Assembly: GCF_014773265.1 (NCBI RefSeq)
Contig: NZ_JACWMY010000016.1
Span: forward strand, 1-64,000
Reading direction: 5' to 3'
DNA: 64,000 nucleotides
Source of the DNA: Mucilaginibacter pankratovii
GTDB taxonomy: Bacteria > Bacteroidota > Bacteroidia > Sphingobacteriales > Sphingobacteriaceae
This document shows positions 1 through 6,735 of the stretch, in pieces. Made by a program: the position numbers and the translations under genes. The notes beneath the pieces are model-generated. The model did not search any database. It was not told the origin of the DNA and saw only the letters and a program-made list of their open reading frames with translations. Within the stretch, counting starts at the first letter, position 1. Each line of letters opens with the position of its first letter.

Positions 1-111
1 AAATAAAACTATACAAATATGGGAAAATCTAAGTGGTTTTGCCCAAAGGCGAAGCCCCGTCTGAATGACATTCTGAAAATAACTTTCCAAATTCCCTTAA
101 GTTAACGGCTA

Positions 112-124
112 TGGTGTCCTCACC
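112..124. repeat. Isolated copy of a hairpin core also found at 3.5 kb
   Basis: The 13-mer TGGTGTCCTCACC occurs here, and its reverse complement is the heart of the hairpin at 3546-3569. It is a short palindrome (GGTG, TCCT loop, CACC). The rest of positions 1-204 shows no gene, only AT-rich sequence leading to the start at 205. A chance match cannot be excluded. Confidence 0.35.
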
Positions 125-204
125 GACGCCTATTATCAGGAGTTTGTTGATATTAATAAACGATACTATATTTTTTAATAAATTAGGTTTCTATTTTTAC
201 TTAT

Positions 205-660
205 ATGCATCTCAAAAAAACACTAACCTATTCCTTAAAAGTGGGCCTTACCACATTAGTTGCATCACCCTTACTAAGCCTTATTATCTTGTACACATTT
301 ATGGCGTTAGTTTTCGTAATAAAGCCCGACAACTGGGGGTTTTCCGCCAATATCGATTTTTTTGATATTGCCGCGCTCACCGGCATCATCACCGTAGTAC
401 TACCCTTCGCCATTTACAAGGCCGTACGGTCTGCACCCGGCGTTTACAATAAAAAGTCTCAGATCACGGTTTCTACCTTCTTCTTTTCGGTTCCCCTATT
501 TTATGCATACCTCCATATCGTCCGCAGCGCCGTAGATTATTCCCTGGGGAATATTTTACTGATGGTTATTCCAAATCTTTTTGTGGCGATGCTAAGCATA
601 CGGTTTTATAAGCTGGATATTGGGATGCCCATACCGGGAGTGGATATAGATCAACACTAA
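205..660 (+). CDS. Small integral membrane protein of unknown function
   Basis: This 151-residue ORF starts at an ATG and encodes about four hydrophobic segments (near residues 12-35, 50-70, 90-108 and 118-135), with little soluble sequence apart from a short C-terminal tail. No family motif is recognised. It stands alone, 133 bases before the CvpA-CAP gene on the same strand. The first residues (Met-His-Leu-Lys-Lys-Thr) suit an inner-membrane protein with a cytoplasmic N-terminus. An alternative start at 111 in another frame gives no plausible protein. Real gene likely; function unknown. Confidence 0.7.
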   Translation: MHLKKTLTYSLKVGLTTLVASPLLSLIILYTFMALVFVIKPDNWGFSANIDFFDIAALTGIITVVLPFAIYKAVRSAPGVYNKKSQITVSTFFFSVPLFYAYLHIVRSAVDYSLGNILLMVIPNLFVAMLSIRFYKLDIGMPIPGVDIDQH

Positions 661-793
661 ATTCCGGTTTATCCGTACCTCTCCTCAATGGTGATACCCT
701 ACCGCAAACAACTCCCCTAAAAATTCCTACCTGCCCCATTTCAAAAATTAAAAAGAACCGCTATTTTTAGAAAATATCCCTGCAGAAAAACCA

Positions 794-1750
794 ATGAACT
801 ACATCGACCTGTTGCTGATCATCATCATATTGCTTTGTATTTGGGCGAGTGTTAAGCAGGGCTTTATATTGTCATCTCTTTCTTTATTATCCTGGGTGGG
901 TAGTTTGGCTGCGGGGTTTTTGGCCTACCGGCCCCTTGCCAGTTTTCTGCACGATCTGATGCCCTTTGCGGGTTTTTGGCTGCCGCCTCTCTCATTTATG
1001 ATAGGCGTATTGTTGGGGAAACTTATTTTTGATGTTATTATTACCTGGCTGTTAGACCGCATCCCCGGTCGGGCGCATAACAACCCTGTAAATAAATTAC
1101 TTGGCGCTATTCCAGGCATCGCGAATGGCTTGATTTGGGCCATTTTGTTATCGGGCATCCTGTTATTGGTGCCCTTTACCACCGGTCTCTCTAAACAAAC
1201 CCGGGAGAGCGCCCTGGCAAGCCGCCTTGTGGAGCGGATCAGCTGGCTCGACGATTCTTTATCCCCCGTGTTTAGCGAGGCATTAAACAGCACCCTCCCA
1301 AAAAAGCATGCCGAAGCCGGTCATGACGAATTTATAAAACTGCCATTTAAGGTAAAGGACCCAACAGTACGTACCGACCTGGAGGCTGAAATGCTGATAC
1401 TGGTAAATAAGGAACGAACAGAACGCGGTTTAAAACCACTAAAAGCCGACCCGGAAATGACAGTTGTTGCCCGCAAGCATTCGGTGGATATGTTTGCGCG
1501 GAGTTATTTTTCGCACTATACACCAGAGGGTGCAGATCCGTTCGCGAGGATGAAAAAAGGGAAAATCGTTTTTTTAACCGCCGGTGAAAATATCGCATTG
1601 GCGCAAACCCTCGCCGTAGCGCATACCGGCTTAATGAATTCGCCGGGCCATCGCGCCAATATCCTAAACCCGGCTTATGGCAGGCTTGGGATTGGCATTT
1701 TAGATGGTGGCATCTACGGGTTAATGATCACACAGAATTTCAGGAACTGA
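794..1750 (+). CDS. CvpA-family membrane protein fused to a CAP (SCP-like) domain
   Basis: The 318-residue product has two parts. Residues 1-150 contain four membrane spans in the arrangement of the CvpA/colicin V production family. Residues 195-318 form a CAP/SCP-like domain, with the typical LVNKERTERGLKPL opening, the HSVDMFARSYFSH segment, the GENIA motif and the NSPGHRANILNP motif. CAP domains are usually extracytoplasmic, so this one should face the periplasm. The fusion recurs in Bacteroidota; the biochemical role of bacterial CAP domains is unsettled (protease, lipid or wall binding have been suggested). It is transcribed alone and ends at a strong bidirectional terminator. Confidence 0.88.
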   Translation: MNYIDLLLIIIILLCIWASVKQGFILSSLSLLSWVGSLAAGFLAYRPLASFLHDLMPFAGFWLPPLSFMIGVLLGKLIFDVIITWLLDRIPGRAHNNPVNKLLGAIPGIANGLIWAILLSGILLLVPFTTGLSKQTRESALASRLVERISWLDDSLSPVFSEALNSTLPKKHAEAGHDEFIKLPFKVKDPTVRTDLEAEMLILVNKERTERGLKPLKADPEMTVVARKHSVDMFARSYFSHYTPEGADPFARMKKGKIVFLTAGENIALAQTLAVAHTGLMNSPGHRANILNPAYGRLGIGILDGGIYGLMITQNFRN

Positions 1751-1754
1751 GGAT

Positions 1755-1792
1755 AAAGGAAAAGCGAAACGGTGACGCTTCGCTTTTCCTTT
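1755..1792. terminator. Bidirectional intrinsic terminator between convergent genes
   Basis: A perfect 14-bp stem (AAAGGAAAAGCGAA at 1755-1768 pairing with 1779-1792) encloses a 10-nt loop. A T-run follows on the plus strand and A-rich sequence precedes it. It lies between the CvpA-CAP gene and the convergent SDR gene and can serve both. Confidence 0.85.
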
Positions 1793-1802
1793 TTTATATG
1801 GT

Positions 1803-2528
1803 TTACCATGGGGTAACGCCATAATCGCTAAAATAGCCGCCTGTTGGGCCATCTTTGTCTATCATAGCAAATTTTACAATAGGTGCAGCGCCGTCTTCTA
1901 CGCTTTTGTAACCCTGGTTGCCGTTAAAGTCGGTTTTGGTATAGCCGGGGTTTACAGCGTTTACTTTGAATTTATTTTTTAATTCGTGAGCTAAAGCAAC
2001 AGTGTAGTTGTTTAAAGCACTTTTCGACGGCCCGTAAGCAGCCGTTTTAACCTCGTAGTGCCTCCACGTTGGGTCGCTGTGTAAAGTTAACGAGCCGAGG
2101 TCTGATGTTACATTTACAATGCGCGGGTTAGGTGCGTTTTGCATCAGGGGCACAAAAATGCGTACCATACGCGCTACGCCTATTACGTTCACCTCAAATA
2201 CATCTCTGAAGATCTGATCGGGAGTATTTAATGCAGGCTGCGGAAAGCTGCCGGGAATACCCGCATTGTTTATCAGCACATCAAGATGATCTATACGACC
2301 GGCAAGTTCGCTATACGCAGTTTGGGCAGATTCTTCGCTTGTTACTTCCAATTGGATAAATTCCACATCGGTTAAGCCCTCGGCATGTAATTCGGCAACG
2401 GCTTTGCTGCCCCTTTCCTCATCGCGGGCGCCCAGATAGATGTGGTAACCGGCTGTTGCCAGTTGGCGGGCAGTTTCCAGCCCAATACCTTTATTGGCGC
2501 CGGTAATTAATACGGTTTGTTTTTTCAT
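1803..2528 (-). CDS. Short-chain dehydrogenase/reductase (SDR)
   Basis: The 241-residue protein is a classical SDR. It has the TGANKGIG nucleotide-binding motif at residues 8-15, the NNAG motif near residue 87, an active-site serine region near residue 140, and the YGPSK form of the YxxxK catalytic motif near residue 165. It should be a soluble NAD(P)-dependent oxidoreductase; the substrate cannot be read from the sequence. It lies 51 bases downstream of the AraC regulator on the same strand, so that regulator may control it. A perfect TAnnTTTG element sits only five bases before the ATG. Confidence 0.92.
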   Translation of the reverse strand: MKKQTVLITGANKGIGLETARQLATAGYHIYLGARDEERGSKAVAELHAEGLTDVEFIQLEVTSEESAQTAYSELAGRIDHLDVLINNAGIPGSFPQPALNTPDQIFRDVFEVNVIGVARMVRIFVPLMQNAPNPRIVNVTSDLGSLTLHSDPTWRHYEVKTAAYGPSKSALNNYTVALAHELKNKFKVNAVNPGYTKTDFNGNQGYKSVEDGAAPIVKFAMIDKDGPTGGYFSDYGVTPW

Positions 2529-2532
2529 GATA

Positions 2533-2540
2533 CAAAGCTA
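2533..2540 (-). promoter_or_regulatory. Candidate -7 element abutting the SDR start codon
   Basis: TAGCTTTG on the minus strand matches the Bacteroidota TAnnTTTG consensus. Only five bases separate it from the SDR ATG, so a transcript from here would be leaderless or nearly so. No good TTTG -33 box is visible. Confidence 0.45.
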
Positions 2541-2579
2541 TTGAGCATTAATCGTACCATCGCTGCACATAGCAGGGCA

Positions 2580-3479
2580 TTAACTGTACATTTCACGGAT
2601 TTGCTGGCGATAGGCCATTGGGGTGGCTTCGGTAAGGCGTTTAAAGAAGCGGTTGAAGTACGCAGCATCCTCAAAACCAAGCTCATCAGCAATTTGCTTT
2701 ACCGATAGTTCGGTATGTAATAAACGGCGCTTGGCCTCTACCACCAACCGGTTATGAATATGGCTGATAGCTGTTTTGCCGCTTTGCTGTTTTATTACAT
2801 CGTTAAAATAGCCCGGCGTAAGGTTCAGCAGATTAGCATACGCGGCAACATCATGCTGATGGGTATGGTGCTCGCTAATGAGTTGCTGAAAGCTTTTGAG
2901 CAGGCATTGCCCCTTGGTTATTTTACAGCTTTCGCCAAATTGCTCGTTATAAAGCCTGCTGAGGTATATCACCAGCACCCGCAGCCACGAAGTGAGCATC
3001 TGGTTGTGCCAGCTGCCTGCGGTATTATACTCTGCATGCATTTTATGCATTACATCTTTAAGGTAAGCGGTATCTTCTGCGGATAAAACAAGCTCGTGTG
3101 CACCTGCGGGGTTTTGGATAATGGGCAGTTGCCGCAACATCCTGTTCTCCTCCAGCAATAAAAATTCCTCGGTAAAGTAGGCTACCCAACCCTGCATGGG
3201 GCAGATCTCCTCTTTCAGGTGAACCTGCTGCGGTATGGTAAAATAAAAGTGGCCGGGCTTTACGGTGTAAGGTATATCATCTATCCAATGGCGGCTGTTC
3301 CCCTGCTCTACAAAAGCAAACAAATAATAGTCCTTACGATGCGGCATCAAGAAACCGGGATCAATTATAGCTTCAACCCCGTCGGACCGGCGGACCTGTA
3401 TCATAGCCGGAGACCCGTCGTCGTTTGCCAAAGGATAATTGGTGATCACATTTTTTTCGGGAGCGGTTAAAACAGGCAT
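2580..3479 (-). CDS. AraC-family transcriptional regulator
   Basis: The 299-residue protein has an N-terminal cupin-like sensor region (residues about 20-150) and a C-terminal AraC-type pair of helix-turn-helix motifs (about 195-295). The second motif reads SVKQIADELGFEDAAYFNRF, followed by the family's usual FKRLTEATPMAYRQQ end. It should be a soluble ligand-responsive DNA-binding protein. The SDR gene directly downstream is the most likely partner or target. Upstream lie two hairpins that could be operators, terminators or a repeat element. The effector is unknown. Confidence 0.92.
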   Translation of the reverse strand: MPVLTAPEKNVITNYPLANDDGSPAMIQVRRSDGVEAIIDPGFLMPHRKDYYLFAFVEQGNSRHWIDDIPYTVKPGHFYFTIPQQVHLKEEICPMQGWVAYFTEEFLLLEENRMLRQLPIIQNPAGAHELVLSAEDTAYLKDVMHKMHAEYNTAGSWHNQMLTSWLRVLVIYLSRLYNEQFGESCKITKGQCLLKSFQQLISEHHTHQHDVAAYANLLNLTPGYFNDVIKQQSGKTAISHIHNRLVVEAKRRLLHTELSVKQIADELGFEDAAYFNRFFKRLTEATPMAYRQQIREMYS

Positions 3480-3493
3480 GGTATAAAATTAAA

Positions 3494-3569
3494 AAATGGC
3501 GGTGAGGGTACCGCCATTTGTAAGTAAAATATCTGTTGTTGTTGTAATGGTGGTGAGGACACCACCATT
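3494..3569. repeat. Two tandem hairpins with compensatory stem changes
   Basis: Hairpin 1 (3494-3519) pairs AAATGGCGGT with ACCGCCATTT around loop GAGGGT. Hairpin 2 (3546-3569) pairs AATGGTGGT with ACCACCATT around loop GAGGAC. The two stems differ by a paired change (C-G to T-A), so pairing is preserved. They lie between the end of the glgB-side operon and the AraC start. Confidence 0.7.
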
Positions 3570-3583
3570 GAGGGAAGAGTGTC

Positions 3584-3769
3584 CTACATCAACTCCTTAT
3601 CCTTTTTTACGTGATAAGTTTTATTAGCCATGTAAAACAGCAGCACCGTTGGGATGATATAAAACAAAGCGCCGCTGTATTTAATATCCGGATAGGTAAC
3701 TATCAATTGATAGGTGAGCAATATCAGTGCAACTATCCCGCCTATGAGGTACAAATAAAAGAACTTCAT
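3584..3769 (-). CDS. Small two-span membrane protein downstream of glgB
   Basis: A 61-residue ORF starting nine bases after the glgB stop, so probably co-transcribed with it. It encodes two hydrophobic segments (about residues 3-23 and 32-50) and ends in a basic tail with several lysines. No family is recognised and nothing ties it to glycogen metabolism beyond position. The tight spacing and membrane-protein composition make it likely to be real. Confidence 0.6.
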   Translation of the reverse strand: MKFFYLYLIGGIVALILLTYQLIVTYPDIKYSGALFYIIPTVLLFYMANKTYHVKKDKELM

Positions 3770-3778
3770 GCCTGTTGC

Positions 3779-5941
3779 TTATTTTGTTTTAGTTAGCCGT
3801 TTAAAAATGGCTGCGCCTAACGGTGGCGCGGTTACCTGCATCGAGTTTTCTTTGCCATGCCATGCCTCATGGTCGGTTTTTATCGGGTTGTAGTTGATCA
3901 TGCCGCTGCCCCAGTATTGTTGCTGGTCGGAGTTGAACACTTCCTGCCACTCGCCTGCCGCGGGTACGCCAATACGGTAGTTTTGGTGCGGAACGGGGGT
4001 CATATTCAATACCACAACCACGTCGTTAGCGGGGTCTACACCCTTACGGATGTAAACGATCACCGAATCGGCCATGTTGCTGGCATCTATCCACTCAAAG
4101 CCCGTCCAGTCAAACGCTTTTTCGTAAAGGGCGGGTTCAGATTTGTATAAATTATTGATCGCTTTCACCGTTTCTTTGATACCCTGGTGGCTGGTATGCT
4201 CCAGCAGGTGCCAGTCTAAAGAACGCTCAAAGCTCCATTCGCCTACCTGGCCGAACTCGGCACCCATAAACAGTAATTTGGTACCGGGATGGGTATACAT
4301 AAAGCTGTACATCAGGCGCAGGTTGGCAAATTTCTGCCAATCGTCGCCCGGCATTTTGGTAAGCATACTGCCTTTGCCATAAACTACCTCATCGTGCGAG
4401 AAAGGCAGCATAAAGTTTTCGGTAAAGGCGTATACCATGCTAAACGTTAGCTGGTTTTGATGGTATTTGCGGTGTATCGGGTCATGCTCAAAGTAATCAA
4501 GCGTATCGTGCATCCAACCCATCATCCATTTCATTCCAAAGCCCAGGCCGCCGGTATAAACCGGGCGACTAACACCACTGAACGAAGTAGATTCCTCCGC
4601 AATGGTTTGCACATCCGGGAAATTACTGTAAACGGCTGTATTAAATTCCTTGAGGAAAGATATGGCTTCCAAATTCTCGTTGCCGCCAAAAACGTTTGGC
4701 TCCCACTCGCCATGCTTACGCGAGTAATCAAGGTAGAGCATAGATGCGACAGCATCTACACGCAAACCATCAATATGGTAACGCTCCAGCCAAAACAGGG
4801 CATTGCTTATTAAAAATGCGCGCACCTCGTTACGGCCGTAATTAAATATATATGATTTCCAATCCGGGTGAAAGCCTTTGCGCAGGTCTTCGTGCTCGTA
4901 AAGGTGCGTGCCGTCAAAGTTATATAAGCCGTGCGCATCGCCGGGGAAGTGCGATGGTACCCAATCCAATATCACCCCAATGCCATTAGCGTGGAATTGT
5001 TCTACCAGGTACATGAGGTCCTGCGGGGTACCGTAACGGCAGGATGCAGCGAAGAAGCCGGTGATCTGGTAACCCCAGCTTGGATAATACGGGTGTTCCA
5101 TTATCGGCATAAACTCTACATGCGTAAAGCCCATTTCTTTTACATAAGGCACCAGTTTTTCGGCCAGTTGGCGGTACGAAAGAAACTCATCGGGGCTCTC
5201 CGGACTGCGTGCCCAGGAACCGATGTGCATCTCGTAAACCGAATATGGCTTATCTAAAGCGGTGTACTGGTAGCGGTTGGCCATCCAATCCTGGTCCTTC
5301 CATTCGTAAAAAGTATCCGCTACTATTGATGCGGTATGCGGAGGCAGTTCCCAGCGCAGGGCGAAGGGGTCGCTTTTTTCCAGTTCGGCACCGTTGTGCG
5401 ATTTGATGAAATATTTATAGGTTTCGCCGTTGCCTACATTGGGGATCCAGCCTTCCCAGATACCCGAAGCATCCCAGCGGTAATTTAACTGGTGCGAACC
5501 GCGGTTCCAGCCGTTAAAATTACCAATAACAGATATATATTGCGCATTTGGCGCCCATACAGCAAAGTAAGTACCTACCACGCCCTTATATTCCAGCACA
5601 TGCGAGCCAAATTTTTCGTACAACTTAAAGTGCTTGCCGCCTTTAAACAGGTCGATATCAAAATCGGTGAAGCGGCTGTAGACTTCTACTGCTTTTATTT
5701 CGGTATTTGTAGTAGCATTGATGATGGTTTCCATATTAGTTTTGGAAGCCGGTTTCTTAGCAGGCTTTTCAGCGGGTTCGGTTGTTTTTTTTGCTGCTGC
5801 CTTTGGCTTTTTCACCACAGGCTCTTCAGCTTCCGGGGATAACTTGGCAGCTTCGGTTTTCTTTGCTGCTTTTGGTTTAGCTGCTTTTATGGGTTTCGAT
5901 TCGGATAATTCGGCACCGGTAATTTCTTTTTTCTTCGCCAT
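3779..5941 (-). CDS. glgB: 1,4-alpha-glucan branching enzyme with a Lys/Ala-rich N-terminal extension
   Basis: GH13 branching enzyme, which creates alpha-1,6 branches in glycogen in the cytoplasm. A CBM48-like N-domain (about residues 105-200) precedes the TIM barrel. Catalytic signatures are visible: nucleophile Asp396 in GLRVDAV, acid/base Glu near 449 in TIAEES, and the SHDEVVYGKGSM motif. I chose the start at 5941 (MAKKKEITG), six codons after the longest ORF start; the -7 element lies upstream of it. The first 70 residues are unusual, being rich in Lys, Ala, Pro and Glu like a histone-H1 or AlgP-type tail. A shorter form starting at 5734 would look like an ordinary enzyme. Confidence 0.95.
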   Translation of the reverse strand: MAKKKEITGAELSESKPIKAAKPKAAKKTEAAKLSPEAEEPVVKKPKAAAKKTTEPAEKPAKKPASKTNMETIINATTNTEIKAVEVYSRFTDFDIDLFKGGKHFKLYEKFGSHVLEYKGVVGTYFAVWAPNAQYISVIGNFNGWNRGSHQLNYRWDASGIWEGWIPNVGNGETYKYFIKSHNGAELEKSDPFALRWELPPHTASIVADTFYEWKDQDWMANRYQYTALDKPYSVYEMHIGSWARSPESPDEFLSYRQLAEKLVPYVKEMGFTHVEFMPIMEHPYYPSWGYQITGFFAASCRYGTPQDLMYLVEQFHANGIGVILDWVPSHFPGDAHGLYNFDGTHLYEHEDLRKGFHPDWKSYIFNYGRNEVRAFLISNALFWLERYHIDGLRVDAVASMLYLDYSRKHGEWEPNVFGGNENLEAISFLKEFNTAVYSNFPDVQTIAEESTSFSGVSRPVYTGGLGFGMKWMMGWMHDTLDYFEHDPIHRKYHQNQLTFSMVYAFTENFMLPFSHDEVVYGKGSMLTKMPGDDWQKFANLRLMYSFMYTHPGTKLLFMGAEFGQVGEWSFERSLDWHLLEHTSHQGIKETVKAINNLYKSEPALYEKAFDWTGFEWIDASNMADSVIVYIRKGVDPANDVVVVLNMTPVPHQNYRIGVPAAGEWQEVFNSDQQQYWGSGMINYNPIKTDHEAWHGKENSMQVTAPPLGAAIFKRLTKTK

Positions 5942-5999
5942 AGTAAGGGAGCGCCGCAAGCGCTTAGGTTAGTTGGTTGCAGGGATAATTCCTGTTGTT

Positions 6000-6007
6000 C
6001 AAATATA
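6000..6007 (-). promoter_or_regulatory. -7 promoter element for glgB
   Basis: TATATTTG on the minus strand matches TAnnTTTG exactly, 58 bases before the chosen glgB start. A weak TTG-like -33 lies around 6023-6025. Confidence 0.5.
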
Positions 6008-6067
6008 TAATTATTGAACATACAATAGCAGGAGTTGTTTATATAAAACAAAAAAGAGGGTTCATTT

Positions 6068-6113
6068 TAACCGCAGAGGGCGCTGAGTTGACGCAGAGAG
6101 GCGCAGAGATGTT
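6068..6113. repeat. Degenerate GCAGAG-type intergenic repeat
   Basis: The sequence contains serial GCAGAG/GCTGAG units. A related piece (ACCACAGAGAGCGCAGAG) occurs near 41814-41831. Such tracts are common intergenic debris in this group. Confidence 0.4.
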
Positions 6114-6124
6114 ATTCGTGATGT

Positions 6125-6484
6125 TTATTTACTAACCGCACCCCTATTTGCTATGTACCCACCAACAATAGATACCGGCGCAAAAACAAACATAGCAAAG
6201 AGCTGCGTCCAATGACTGCCGCCGGATAATGCCATAGAAGTACCCGCCAACGCAAACATCACAAAAGCCAAAATGTAATTTAAAGTAAGGCTCTTTTGCT
6301 TCGCGATGAGTTGTACTACGGCGCCTGCCAGGATGGAGAAGAAAACACCATAAGCAATCGTTATTAGTTGAAAATTGAATGGCGCATCCTGGTGCGGATG
6401 ATGCCCTGTTAACGTGAACAACAAAACCGAACTGATGGCAAAAACTAAGTAGCCTGCGATAACTGATAGGATTTTCCTGAGCAT
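6125..6484 (-). CDS. Small four-span membrane protein
   Basis: The 119-residue protein is almost entirely membrane sequence, with four predicted spans (about residues 5-25, 38-60, 70-88 and 93-112). No catalytic motif or known family is recognised. It lies on the same strand between the GH31 gene and glgB, separated from both by 165-250 bases with a terminator or promoter, so it is probably a separate transcript and not part of the glucan pathway. Its ATG is preceded by a long T-run on the plus strand (A-rich in the transcript). Confidence 0.7.
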   Translation of the reverse strand: MLRKILSVIAGYLVFAISSVLLFTLTGHHPHQDAPFNFQLITIAYGVFFSILAGAVVQLIAKQKSLTLNYILAFVMFALAGTSMALSGGSHWTQLFAMFVFAPVSIVGGYIANRGAVSK

Positions 6485-6654
6485 TTCTTTTTTTTTAAAT
6501 ATGGCGGATATTTTAATAGGTTGGTTGTTGAAAGTTGCGAAATTGTTGCGACTCAGAACATTCAGACCCCGGCTTAAACAACCCCATCATCTAAATTTTT
6601 TTCAGCACACATCTCCAAGGTGGATAAGCAGAGCGGCTACCTGTCCTGTGGGGT

Positions 6655-6671
6655 CCTGAAACAAGTTCAGG
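6655..6671. repeat. CCTGAA/TTCAGG dispersed hairpin
   Basis: CCTGAA, loop ACAAG, TTCAGG, followed by ATGACG. This resembles a hairpin repeat widely scattered between genes in Bacteroidota. Only one copy is in this window. Confidence 0.5.
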
Positions 6672-6712
6672 ATGACGTGATTATCATTAAAACGCCCGTC
6701 ACTTTATACATA

Positions 6713-6734
6713 AAAGGCCCCTTTCGGGGCCTTT
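6713..6734 (-). terminator. Intrinsic terminator of the GH31 gene
   Basis: A perfect 9-bp stem AAAGGCCCC/GGGGCCTTT with a 4-nt loop starts two bases after the GH31 stop codon. It is followed on the minus strand by a short T-run. Confidence 0.8.
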
Positions 6735-6735
6735 G

